From Artemisia argyi (Eukaryota; Streptophyta; Magnoliopsida; Asterales; Asteraceae), in contig CM060709.1 in assembly GCA_030686995.1 (NCBI GenBank), positions 14,654,872 to 14,718,871 of the forward strand: a stretch of 64,000 nt of DNA, given 5' to 3'. Position 1 is the first letter of the stretch. Every line of letters starts with the position of its first letter. Shown one piece after another: positions 1 through 11,625 of the stretch. A program made the position numbers and the translations under genes. The notes beneath the pieces were generated by a model that worked only from the letters and a program-made list of their open reading frames with translations, was not told the origin of the DNA and searched no databases.

Positions 1-1529
1 AACACAAATACTATCAAACCAAGACACAAACATAATCAACATCATATAAGCAACAAACCACACAAACATAAGCGCAATGCAAATTTAAATATAAAGCGGT
101 AAATGTGAAGATAAAGGTAAAGAGATAAGTAAAGAAAGCGCAAACCGGACACGATGATTTATAGTGGTTCGGTCACGAAGCTCCTCTTCGCCCTACTCCA
201 CTCCCCGAGTACCCAACTCAAGAGTTACTTCACTAATCAACAAGCTCCCTTCTCGGCGGAGAAAACCATACAACATTGCTTACAATATTTTCCGACACTA
301 AGCTAGATGTCGAGTTCTTCTTCGGGTACAACCAAACCCGTTATGTTTTATGGCCCAACATAACAAACCTTGTGTTTTAAGGCCTAAACACATACACCGC
401 ATTGCTTACGTTATTTTCCGACACTAAGCTAGATGTCAAGTAGTAATCTTAGCTAGTACCAATCTACCATGATCTACCCGATCCTCACAACTCAAACAAG
501 CTACAAGATCCACATGATATACTCGATCTACCCGATCTACTCATGATCTACCCGATCTTTACAAATCACACACCCTACAAGATCTACATAATCCATACTT
601 GATCTATTCGATCCACCTTTGATCAACTTGATCAAGACACACTAGCACACAAGCTACAAGATATCTCCAAGATCACAATGATCAACACTAGAGGAATAAA
701 CAAGACTATGACACTTGATGTATATCAAGATACAATCAAGCAAACTAGTAAGTAATGCAAGTGCATTACACAATGACTCTAACACCTTGTATCTTCTTGA
801 TACTTTGTGTTTATCTCTTGGACTAATAGAGGAATGAAGGTGATCTTTGGTTGGATGAAAGAATCACTCTTAAACAAACTAAAACTAGCTACATGATCAA
901 GGAAACTAATCTATATGAAATTGGTTTTTGACCTGAGAAAAGTGTGTGAGAAAATTGTTGTTTTAGGTGCAAAATGGTCCACTATTTATAGGCAGCTGAA
1001 ATTCAAAATTTCAGCCCGACATTCCCACGGTACCACTAAATTTAGTGATACCGTGTGACAATTAGTGGTACCGTCTGTACAAAAAAAAGCTCCTCTTTTT
1101 GTTTTTAGTGGGGAAGGTTTTTTTTTTTTGGGATGTTTGGAGCTGTTTTGGGGGGGAAATAGCTGTTGGGATTTTTGAAATAATTTTTCCAAATAAAACA
1201 TACTTTATAATCCAAAAATAATTTGTAAAATATATTTTTGAAAAAATGTTGTCATATTTATAAAAATGTGAAGTTTAGAACAAAAAATTTATTTCTTTGA
1301 TCATCCATCAAGTTTTAAATTTGTTTATTCATATCTTGAGTGATTTACGTCGGGATAGAAATCTACGACTCTATTGAAGCATACTTGAGACGTCGAGAGA
1401 TGTTGATGTTGATGATTTGTGTTTACAAGTAACTTGCGCATTTTACGTTATGCATTACAAGTTACATGTTTGTCATTATTAAAATTGAAGAAACCGTTTA
1501 GTTTAAATATCGTAATATTTGCACTAACA
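1..1529 (-). mobile_element. Partial copia LTR (SIRE-like), minus strand
   Basis: Read on the minus strand, the block starts at 1529 with TGTTAGTGCAAATATTACG, close to the LTR start of the plus-strand copia element (TGTTAATACAAATATCGCC at 26581). It is preceded by a purine-rich stretch (about 1531-1550) like that element's polypurine tract. Further along it shares the stretches about the gaccgaaccac box, the actcggggagtgg box and tctccgccgag (about 150-320) with the complete LTRs. A minus-strand TATA-like box (TATAAATA, 983-990) follows a palindromic CGGTACC module (1003-1080), the same order as in the other LTRs. It is clearly more diverged than the three LTRs at 13.6-27.7 kb. Its 3' end lies beyond the window. 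Confidence 0.7.
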
Positions 1530-4159
1530 ATCTATCCCTTTTTGATGATGACAAACATATAAACCGTAACACACAGTAAAATGTAAAAGTTACCTGTTTA
1601 CACTCCCTTCTCCCCCTTTTGTCGAAGCAAAAAGGTAGTTGCCTCGAGCTCTCCCCTGAATTCACTCGCTACTCCCCTTTATTACACTACAATCATTTAT
1701 TCCCACGAAGGCGAGCTTGCATCATCCTAGTGAAGTCTTCTATCACCACTATTAGAAGATTATGTGCTATGTATTCAAAAACTCCCGAGCTCCCCTAGCT
1801 CAATGCTCCCCTATGGTGATCGAATCCCCTTGTTTATTTACCTTAGTATCTAGCGGATCCATGGATCAAATTCTTACAAAGGTTTTTCCTACATCAAGGG
1901 TTAGCTTCGTGCAATATAATATATAAAAGAATAGGAGCAACATTATAGGGATAGAATACTTTTAACAAGACGTGTAAAGGTTAAACTTAGTCAAAGTATG
2001 CTAGAGGTTATACACGTGATGAAAGTGTGCCAAAAGGATAAAAGCAAAGAAGAAAGTCTAAGAAAGTTGAGCGACCAAAAAGAATCAATGCATATTGCAA
2101 TTAAAAGACACTTGAGTGTCACAATCCAACCGACAACCTAAGGTGTAATTGTTCAATCAATCACACTAACAAGAACTAGATATGTTCATAGACTGACACA
2201 CAAAAGACTTCTTCTAAGTTGTCATTGAGAAGGCGAGCTCTAACAAACTTTTTGAATGACATAATCATCTACCTAAGATGATTGGTGTTAAGGATAGTTT
2301 GTTGAAAAGACATACTCCAAATGAGGTAGATATATGCCATTACTATTATGACAAGTCATGCCATAAAGTAGACTTGATGGAAGTTAATATATTAGCGGAA
2401 ATGACTCAATACGAAGGGAAATTTTTGGATTTGACCTTTGAGAGATGGTGGACACAAACGGTTTAGATTAATATATCGTTTGCACTGACAATGAGATGCA
2501 TGATATATTTCCAAGGAGAAAAAGAAAATGTGCATGTAATCCTATTGTGGGTGAATACCTCTAACAGGGTTGAGGTAACGAAGTTCTAGAGTTCAAGCTT
2601 TTGATGATCCTAATTGTGAGTTAGAGATAATTTGGTGTATAAAGGATTTCGTGTGATTGAGTGGTTATACTCATTAGGTATAACGATTGTGAGGATTGAA
2701 GGTTTTTGAACTGATTATCACTATCAAGAGTGAATAATAGTCACAAGGTTTTGTGTGTAATGATCGATAGGTAGGAGGTTCTTAGACTAACTATCACTGT
2801 CAAGAGTGAAGTTTAGTTATAAGGTTTGAGTGTGATGTTGAATGATATTATAGTGAGGTTTCATGTGAGGGTTGATGGTTCTTATATAGAACAAATATAT
2901 AGGTGGTCATAAAGTGTAGATGTTAGGAAACTAGAACCGAATGTGGTTTTCTGACTGAGGTTTTGCTAAGTAGTGGGTACTTAAGAGGTGAGTGTTTTAG
3001 TGAAGAATTCTAGGGAATACAAACCACTCTTGTGTATTCTTGAGAGTGTTCAGTGAAAAACTATATGTGAATGAGTGTGTTTTCGCTCCCCCTTAATCGA
3101 TGACCATCCGGACAAGATGTGTTGGATAAAGAGAAAGGAAATAAAGAAGAAAACAAACGTTGAAAGAAGAGATGAGCTTAGCAACGTTATGACAAGTGGT
3201 GGATAACATACAATAAACTTCACCTTTGAAGTCATGTAGCTCTTCTCAATCATTGTGAATATTTAAAGAACATTCATATGATGAGGCATGTGATTACGTA
3301 GAAATGTGCTAAGGGTTCAGAAGATAGAATCTTCAAGGTTGTGGAGTTAGTGATAAGGTTCTAGTAGGGTTATTTTTATAGAAAAAACTATGTTGATGAA
3401 GAAGGGTTATCTCAACTTATCCTAGCGGTTCTTCTCTTGAAGTGTGTGAAAGATGAGTGGGACGCAGAAGCATTGGTAGTGTAGAACGAGGGTTGTGAAA
3501 TGTAGATAAGTTGATAAGATGATGGATACGGAAGTAACCAAACATATGGTTTGTTTAGTACCATGCGGAAGTCAAAAGGAAAGAAGCTAAGGAATCAGAA
3601 GATAGATAGAATCTATTCTGATAGGAGACGGTTCTGGTTCAAGACTACATCGAGTGGGTTTCGATAGTGCTTTTGATAGGAGACGGTTCTATCTCAGCAG
3701 GCAACAGTCCGATGGTGACGTTAAATAAAATGTTTTATATAAACCTTTTTTTAAAAACTATTTTTATATACACCTGTTATTTTATTTTATTTTATATTTT
3801 GAATAAGCAAGCTTTTATAAACTGCCTCACAAAAGGGAAAAAAACACCAAGAGCTAAACATCTCTAAGAGGCAAATCTGCAAATAAGATTACAGTTAAAA
3901 CTACAAACAACCAACCAAAAAAGAACTACAAAGCTACATCAATAACGGAAAGACAGAAAACGGGTCCGACTTTCAAGTGATCGAGTCGATGGAACTTTTT
4001 ATTCCTCTCTAAGAAATCCAAAGCAACAAAAGTAGTTTGGATTGAGTAAAAAGATGTCTTCATTACGGAACGAGTTTAATAACACTAAATTTGCTTAAAC
4101 GATTCTGTTATGCCAAGAAAAGTATATATTGTTAGATAGTTAGCTGTGAGTCAAAAATA
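1530..4159. other. Degenerate repeat-derived DNA, no gene seen
   Basis: No open frame here looks coding. 1530-1650 has minus-strand polypurine blocks typical of the end of a copia internal region. At about 2470-2491 a second stretch resembles the LTR start on the minus strand (TGTCAGTGCAAACGATATA), which could be an older, decayed LTR edge. 2650-2900 contains short imperfect repeats (aactatcactgtcaagagtga twice). 3730-3960 is AT-rich with a sequence resembling LINE 3' ends. None of this supports a gene call. Confidence 0.4.
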
Positions 4160-5570
4160 GAGTAAATTACATGGATGGTCCTTGTGGGTTGGCCAAAGTT
4201 TTTCCTACAGTACCTAAAAATTTAAAGTTGCATGGATAGTCTCTATCTCTGAAAAAAACAACAATAATGGTCCACTTTTTAACTGGTGTTAAGTGGGTTC
4301 CGTTATAATTTACACGTTAGCCCTTTTTTGTTAAAAACTGTTGCATCGTCTATCCTTTATAATAACGGGCGTTTATAATTTAAAGTTTTTCGACTTTAGG
4401 TAAGTTTTTATACATTTTCTTATGTTTTTATCAGTTTTTGTCCATTTTATACGTTTTTATCTGTTTTCGTGTGTTTTTATTATGTTTACAGCCGTTTTTA
4501 TACGTTTTCACCCATTTTTCTTATCTTTTTCATACATTTTCTTAGGTTTTCATACGTTTTCATCCATTTTTATTTGTTTTCATCTGTTTTATACAATTTG
4601 TCCGTTCTTCTTACGTTTACATACGTTTTTATACTGTTTCATAAGTTTGTATACGTTTTCATCCGTTTTTCTTACGTTTTCATACGCTTTTATCTGTTTT
4701 TATACCTTTTCATCCGTTTTTATATGTTTTTTTGCATTTTTCTTACGTTTTTATCCGTTTTTATACGCTTATCTTACGTTCTCATATGTTTTATCAGTTT
4801 TTAAACATTTTCGCACGTTTTCTTACCTTTTTGTCCGTTTTAATAATTCTTCGTCCATTTTCATATGTATTTTTTTACGTTTTCATCAGCTTTCGTCTGT
4901 TTTATACAATTTTGACATATTTTTTACGTTTTTTTATCCATTATCATCGTTTTTATAGGTTTTCATTTATTATACGTATGAAAAACATATAAAACAGATG
5001 AAAACGGATAAAAACGGATGATAAGGATAAAACGTATGAAAACGTAAAAAAATTAGAAATTTGGGTGAAAAGGTAAGAAAACGTAAAAAAAAATGGTGAA
5101 GACGTATAAAAACGGTTAAAATGTATAAAAACGGATAAAAACGTATCTAAACTTAAGAAAAACGGGCGAAAACGTATAAAAACGGACGAAAATGTATAAA
5201 AACAGACCAAAATTTATAAAAACGGATGAAAACATATGTAACCGTAAGAAAAATGGATAGAAACGTATGAAAACGTATAAAGACGGAAAAAACGTATGTA
5301 AACGTTATAAAAACGGACGAAAACGTATAAAAACGTACCTAAAGTCGAAAAACTTTAAATTATAAATGGTTGTTATTGTAAAGGATAGATGATGCAACGG
5401 TCTTTAACCAAAAGGGCCTAACGTGTAAATTATAGCGGAAATTTAAAAAGTGGACCATTAGTCATATTTTTTTCTGAGTTAGGAACCATTTATGCAACTT
5501 TAAACTATCAGAGAGACGGTGGATGAAACTTTGGGCAAACCATATGTACCATCCTTGTGATTGACTAAAA
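4160..5570. repeat. 1.4 kb inverted repeat with minisatellite arms
   Basis: The left outer arm (about 4165-4415: ggatggtcc, ccaaagttt, tggtccactttttaa, acacgttagccc, gcatcgtctatcctttat, aagtttttcgactttagg) is repeated in reverse complement at about 5335-5560. Between the outer arms, 4415-4965 is built of variants of a short unit around cgtttttatacgttttcat, and 4980-5335 carries the reverse-complement unit (aaaacgtataaaaacggatg). The centre is near 4975. One transcript across it could fold into a hairpin of several hundred base pairs. The ends resemble a common plant MULE-type MITE terminus (taaattacatggatggtcc), but I could not fix a target duplication. The long open frames inside are low-complexity artefacts. 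Confidence 0.75.
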
Positions 5571-6277
5571 AAAAATGATAACAAAAACTATATTGTAAAA
5601 CACAAGGACTCTCTTTGTAAGGCATAGGAAATGTGTGATTCACCTAAACTCATTTCACTCCAAAAACAACATTTCCGTTCTGATTCATATTCATTCGCAA
5701 TTACTCCACACAATATCAACAACAAGGTACAATTCACAATTTTATTTTTTTATTTTATTTTATATCCGGGTCCTAGTCGGATAAAGCCGGGTCTTGGCCG
5801 GATATAGCCGGGTCTTGTTTGTATAGTGGCGGTTTAGAAAGGGGTTTCGCTAAACACTGCCCACTTAGCAATGTTTAAGCTACATTAAACAATATGTTCT
5901 TTCCATGTTTAAAGTAATTATGTCTTTAATGCACAATAAATAAACATAAAAATTAACTTAAATATATGCGAATTTTGATTTAATAAAGTCTAAATTAAAC
6001 ATTGACTACTAGGCGTTGTTTAGCAAAACCCTTTACAAAGATATAATTTTATTTTATGAAATCAAATGTATGTGCACCATCTGTTCGATAAAATGTCTCA
6101 ATTAACTTTTCTTTATAAGTACTGTTTACTTTAACATGGTGTCTTGGGATTTGCTTATTTCTCTCTAGCTTATAAATTAAGCACTTATATACGGCTTCAA
6201 ATTAAGCACACTATATGACATTATGATTTTTTTGAAATTCTCAGAAAAAAGGTTTCAAGCAAGCACTTTGAAATAAG
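5571..6277 (+). promoter_or_regulatory. Upstream region of the F-box gene
   Basis: This stretch separates the inverted repeat from the F-box start codon. It holds three tandem copies of a short ccgggtcttg/gccggata motif (about 5766-5820). A possible TATA box, TATAAATTA at 6171-6179, lies about 100 bases before the ATG. No other feature is visible. Promoter status is inference from position. Confidence 0.35.
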
Positions 6278-8164
6278 ATGGAGGAAAACACGATAGATAC
6301 AACGGACCGGATTTCAATGCTTCCTGACTTTATTGTTCACCACATACTGTCGTTTCTTTTAGAGGATCCAAAGTCGCGTCTTCGAATGAGTGTGTTGTCT
6401 AAGCGATTGTTTGCTCTAACGGCTTCTTGTCCGTTTTTGTATTTCCGTTTAAACGCGGGATGGTTTCGTTCGATGTCTGGAAAGTATGATAATGAGTATA
6501 TCATGGAGCAGTTTTATAAATATGTAGAATATACCGTGTCTAGATTCTGCGAGCAAAACATCAGTGCGCACACACTCCGCATCTCTGCAATGTTCATAAA
6601 TCTTGAACAAAGTGAACGTGTTGGACGTTGTATTGATTTAGTTCTTGAAAAAGGCTTGCAAGTGATGGATATATATTTTCGTTGCTATTCTGAGAATCTG
6701 TTAATGTTTCGCTTGCCTAACACACTCTTATCTGCCTCTTCGTTAACATCTTTGACGTTGAGTAAGTGTGAGTTGCCTTCGTCCTTGATGGTTGGCATTG
6801 TGAAATTCAAGTCATTGAGGCTATTGTTGCTTTCGTATCTCCGGATAGACGAGGGTGTGATCGAGTATCTTACCAAAGGCTGTCCTCTTCTTGAAGAAAT
6901 TTGTCTCAGATTCTGCTATGGCTCCAAAACGTTTTGTGTTAAAAGGCATGAGAATCTGCTAAAAGTTAACATTTGCTCGAACACCGGACTTGAGAGAATA
7001 GATGTTGATGCTCCAAATCTAAGTTACTTTCATTTGACGAATCATACAGACGAAGCACCATCTATGTCTTTGGGTTCCTGCAAAAAGCTAACAACAGTTT
7101 ATTATAGCGGTTCTCCATTAAAAAGACTCAATGACTTCTTATCTTATTTCCCTTTCATCGAGAATTTGTGTTTATTCCATAGATCTCATGTCAACAACCT
7201 GAAGTTGTCTAACCATTCCTTGAGGAAAATACGACTACACCCGGACTGTGATATACACTCGGACTGTGATTTGGAAGAAATTGATTTAAATACGCCCAGT
7301 TTACTGTTGTTCGAGTATTATGACCCATTATATGCCGATATATTCGGACCTTTATCAAGGAAGCACTCATCCAATTCGAAAGGATGTGTGAAATGTGTTA
7401 CACGAGATTCTCTTGACATTCTTTGGTGCCAGAAGTTGAGAAAATTCTTGGAAAAGAATAGCATTTTCAAAGTTTTGAAGTTGGATATTTATTCGGTATT
7501 TCCTCAAGTTCATTTATTTTCTGCAATATATTGGTTTTTACTTGCTCCCAAACCATGATATAAAATAATGCCTGACACAAAGTTATGTTTGCCAATTGTC
7601 TTACAGAAGAAGCTCATAACTTCATACTAGATGGAACACCGCTTTATGAAACACTTGTAGATGCTGTGCTGTGGTGTTTTCGGCCTCGATCTCTAACTTT
7701 AGTACTAAATCATTTTTCTGGCAAAGGTGATGTTGTCGAGGTAAGATTTATATGTGTTTTTGTTGGTGAAATGTTAATTATCCGCTAGTTGATGTATTAT
7801 TTCATTTCCATTGCACTTACTTCAACATGGTTTAGATTCTGTTTCTATGCAAAAATCAATTAATGTGTCTAATCTTTTCTCTCCAGTATACATATGAGAA
7901 ACTACTTCAACAAGAAGATGAGGGCCAAACTAATATTAAGTTTGTGCTGATTTTCTCTTCCAAATACGAACGACACTTCAGTGACTTGAATTCATTGTTG
8001 AAAGCGTTATCTCTTCGTCAATCAAGATGCAAAATCACCTTTATAAAGGAAGAAGGTATACTATTTTCCCTTTTCTTTTGTCAACTAATACCATTTGCAT
8101 GTGTATAACGCATTTTTCCGGCATTTCTGTCAATATCCAAACAGTTGTCCAGGAAGCAGATTAA
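6278..8164 (+). CDS. F-box/LRR protein with FBD-like C-terminus; possible frame break
   Basis: The first exon (6278 to about 7495) encodes about 406 residues. An F-box at roughly residues 12-52 (SMLPDFIVHHILSFL, then RMSVLSKRLFAL) is followed by leucine-rich repeats. Such proteins are substrate receptors of SCF ubiquitin ligases. Downstream exons fit an FBD-type tail: 7607-7740 (AHNFILDGTPLYETLVD), 7887-8055 (YTYEKLLQQEDEGQ) and 8145-8164, ending TAA. Exons 2, 3 and 4 join in frame (gag|gtaaga, ctccag|tat; gaag|gtata, acag|ttg). Exon 1 does not: its plausible GT donors (7471, 7495, 7507 phase 0; 7479, 7533 phase 2) never match the phase 1 required by the acceptors at 7606, 7609 or 7612. The gene is therefore either frame-shifted, uses an unusual splice site, ends at the stop at 7556-7558 (426 residues), or carries a sequence error. 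Family call is firm; gene integrity is not. The substrate is unknown. Confidence 0.75.
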
Positions 8165-10084
8165 TGGAGTATGCAAATCGTGAGATTTCTATATCAGTTG
8201 GATTTCGTGTTATGGAGGAGTCAGGTTCAAAATTTTAATGAATAAGCGATACAGTGATTAGTGAACGCTTTTAAGTAACCCAATTATGATTACTCTGCTT
8301 TTTATGTTTACATTTGTACTGATTTTGAATCATAGTAGGCCTACATGCTAAAGCCCATTAATTAAAATTACTTGTTGCTCTTAAGTATGCATGTATATGC
8401 TCGAACTCATGACGTGAAATTTTATCTGGTAGTCATGCAACATTTCATCTCGCAACATTATGAACGATCACCAAATTCTGGTAGCGTCGAGTCATTTGTG
8501 TGGGCCGAGTAGACTTGAGTCAAACTCCTCAAATTTGTGTTATCCTCCCTAAACATGGAGCTAATTCTAGTGGTGTCGTGGTGGTATGCAATTGCTTTGA
8601 CAGAGGCTATTGCGCTTAATGGGATTCCGTGATCAGTTGGATTAAGGAATCTATCCGTCATGACAGAAGTACACAAAGTGACCAGTACACTAGAGAATTG
8701 GATTTTGTGTTTAGCGTTTTGGAGGAGTCAGGTGCAACATTTAGTAAAAATCTGATATAGTGATTAGTGAACACGTTTAAGTAGATCTATTATGATAATA
8801 TAATTACTCTTCTTTTTGAGGTTTACAATTGTACTGATGGTTTTGCATCTTAGTGACAATGTTTTGTCTTATCTTAGAAAGTAGAAGTATATGATCCTAA
8901 TTGTGTTTGGTTGGAATATGTAATGAGCCTCTGTGTGTTTGGTCTTAGTAAGTTATTGCTTCTGGTGGCGATCCGTTTTTAGGTGTATGCAGCTTCATAT
9001 TGGGTGGCTTTTTGGTTAACCATTGTTGTGTGATTACTATAAAGCTTATAGGCAGTCTTTGACTCGTGGATTGTAAACAAAGTACATTCAAGTAAGAAGT
9101 TATTTCTTTGGCCAATTGACGAAAACATGTCAACCGGAAAACATGTAAGGCGCTTTTTTTCTTAAAGTGTTAATTTCAGCTGTTATATGTTAGTAATCTT
9201 GTTTTCTTGCTTAATTTATGTTGTGAGTGTTTTTATTATCTGTGCTGAATTTGTTCTCAACTTACTGATTTTCATATCATCATATTCATATGTGCTGATT
9301 TAAGGGTGGCTATGTTAATGGGCCAAATGAAGCCCAAAATCCTGGAGCCTCACTCTATTTGTCAAAGCCTATAGATGATGAAAAATACTTTATTGCTCCT
9401 AACTTACGAGTTAGGAATCCTACGTATATATTCAAACTCATGACCTAAATTTGTGTTTGGTGGAGTGGTAGTCATGCAACATATCATCTCACAACATTAT
9501 TATTGTCATTTAAGACGAACCGCAAAACAAACAAACAATCACAATATGCAAGACATAAATGTAACACGCCAAGTTAGAGATAGTTGTCGCGGTCACAAGA
9601 CTTGTGTGAGATAACATGCGATGTACTGATGTAGAGTCCGTGTGTGAGCAATTATTATTGAACACAACCACGATGGTTCTTAAACTGGTGGAACAACCGA
9701 ACAACGATCAACCATATAGAAGAGACGTACGAAAGTATTGTCTACCTAAAAGTCATGCTTATGGCCTAAAATATGTTTGATTATTTTTTGATTATTTTTC
9801 GTGTTCGTGTTCTAATAAGAAATAAATTACATTTATTGATACGTAGCATTAGCATTTGGTGAAATTCATATTCTCAAGGCCTAACTTTGATGAAAGCAAT
9901 TGTTTCCACTTGAGCATTGGAATCTTTTACTATCTATACTCATATTAATTTGAATTTGGTTGGTTTCTAGAATAAATTCACACATTTTTCCTCATGTTCA
10001 ACACAGCCACAATTCAAAACACATATTGTAACTACTACACTACACACAGGGTTCTAACGCGTCATGGCGGCGCTAAAGTGCCGC
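8165..10084. repeat. F-box 3' flank with a direct duplication
   Basis: Two diverged direct copies of about 160 bases lie at about 8195-8340 and 8700-8855. They share ggaggagtcaggt, acagtgattagtgaac or atagtgattagtgaac, and acaattgtactgat-type blocks. A second pair (tagtcatgcaacat followed by tcatctc and acaacatta) lies at about 8430-8462 and 9470-9500. No coding frame of quality is present. The copies may be remnants of an unequal duplication at the 3' end of the F-box gene. Confidence 0.5.
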
Positions 10085-10087
10085 TAA

Positions 10088-10294
10088 GAGCATATCCAAT
10101 GCATCAAGTTGTTGAAGACTTGATGCATTTAATGCAAATCATATTTAATGATCAAGTCTTTTATAAAATATTTGAGGTTTATCAAGCTTTTGTAAGAAGC
10201 TTTTCAAAAAAGTTGTTGCAACGCAAAAAAACTTATAAAAAAAGCTTTTTGAAATAGTGAAAGTCTTTCACAACTTTACCTATTGTGGATGCTA
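10088..10294. mobile_element. Harbinger-type MITE candidate
   Basis: The left end after TAA (10085-10087) reads GAGCATATCCAATG. The right end reads CTATTGTGGATGCTA before TAA (10295-10297), an imperfect inverted match to the GAGCATCCACAATGG-type ends known from plant PIF/Harbinger MITEs. The interior is AT-rich with short inverted segments (caagtcttga, aagctttt). It has no coding capacity. Confidence 0.5.
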
Positions 10295-10297
10295 TAA

Positions 10298-11254
10298 GAC
10301 GCGAGGCGTGACCTTCACGTTACGAAATAGACCAAGACGTCGGCTCTAATCGTGGTGTGAGATGATGGTGGAAATGCGCGCTAAAGTACGAGACATGGCG
10401 TCTTTTTTGAATTCAACTCCGATGAAGAAAATTTTTATTTTTAAATGAAAAATATTACGTGCTATGATAGTTTCGTTAATTCATTATATATAATATTTTT
10501 TTGTAAACTCGATATATGTAAAATATAATATAATATATAAATTTATAAATATTTTTATATTTTATGTCGCTTTAAGTCACATCTTAAAAACGCTAACTTT
10601 TAAAATGTGTGAAGCTTGGTCATGCTACCACGTCTCACGCTATTTTTATACACCTTGACTAAAAATAATAAAACAGATGTAAGAAATCACATTGGTCCAT
10701 GTTTGTGCTTCTGTTTCCTACTTCCATTTTTCGTTGACCTCTATATTTGGCTGTTTTCGGAAAGAAAATAAAAATAAAAATAAAAATGTAAATATGAATT
10801 TATTTTATTTTTTTCGTGCATGCTCATTGGTAGACATGTAAAAACAGAACTCTTCCTTTCCATTATCATTTGGTTACTAGAATCAGGTTAGATTAGGGGG
10901 TGTCTGAATTCGCTTTTCGACACAAGTTATTAAGCTGTCGTGTTATCAAAGCGTAATAAGTCATTTGAATGTTTTGAGTCAAAACTCAAAAAGATTAAGA
11001 TTATTTACTTAAGCTAATCCAAACACTATTTGAAAAGGGTATCACCAAACGTTAGTTTTTCCTGCAATCTCAATACTCACGCAGTCACGCTAAACAGCTC
11101 GAGAAGGCCATCATGTGAATCGCAAACTTGTACTAATCCGTTTTGATACTACCTATAGTACTAATAAACTACTTTTATGTAAAAGGTTTTAACTCTTTGA
11201 ATAGCTTCACTTGAGCTTAAATAGTTACTTATTCTTTTCAGATCATACTAAATC
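10298..11254. other. AT-rich intergenic DNA
   Basis: No gene, RNA gene or clear repeat boundary is seen. A degenerate segment around 10900-11050 (gggtgtctgaatt to caccaaacg) resembles a decayed Tourist-type MITE, but no target duplication could be placed. Just downstream the short phrase actacttattcttttcagatc is repeated in direct order (about 11226-11245 and 11263-11285). Confidence 0.35.
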
Positions 11255-11625
11255 TTGCATATGACTACTTATTCTTTTCAGATCTTTACTCTGTGTTGCC
11301 CCTTTGGTTGTTTGCTTGCTTGGTGCTTTGGCTTTTGTTTTCGTCTGGGGCTTTGCTTGGTGCTTTTTTGCTTGTGCGCTGCCTGTGCCTTTATGTGGTT
11401 TCCTTGTTTGTTTTCCGATTTGTTTGCTTGTTTTTGCTTGTTGCTTCCTGCTTTTGCTGCCCTCACTGCTCGCACACCTGCACTTGCTGGAGGTCTTGTT
11501 GAAAGCAGTCTCTCTATTTTCGGGTTTACCAAGGGTAAAGGTAAGATCTGTCTACATTATACTTCCTCATATCCTGCTCTGGCGGGATTGAGTTGGTGTT
11601 GTTGTTCTAGACTCAACAATCGAAT
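11255..11625 (+). repeat. SINE-like 3' fragment with T/G-rich leader
   Basis: The segment from about 11520 (ggtttaccaagggtaaaggtaag, then atctgtctacattatac, then cctgctctggcgggattgag and ttggtgttgttgttc) matches the layout of Au-like plant SINE 3' ends. Those end in a gtaaggtctgcgtacac box, a gggattacactggg-type box and a TTG repeat. The upstream T/G/C-rich part (11290-11480) gives long but low-complexity frames on both strands that I do not regard as genes. Boundaries are approximate. Confidence 0.45.

Noticed and set aside
4422..4958. 178-residue Phe/Tyr-rich open frame
   Set aside because: It is the minisatellite arm read as protein; overlapping frames and the mirrored arm give the same composition.
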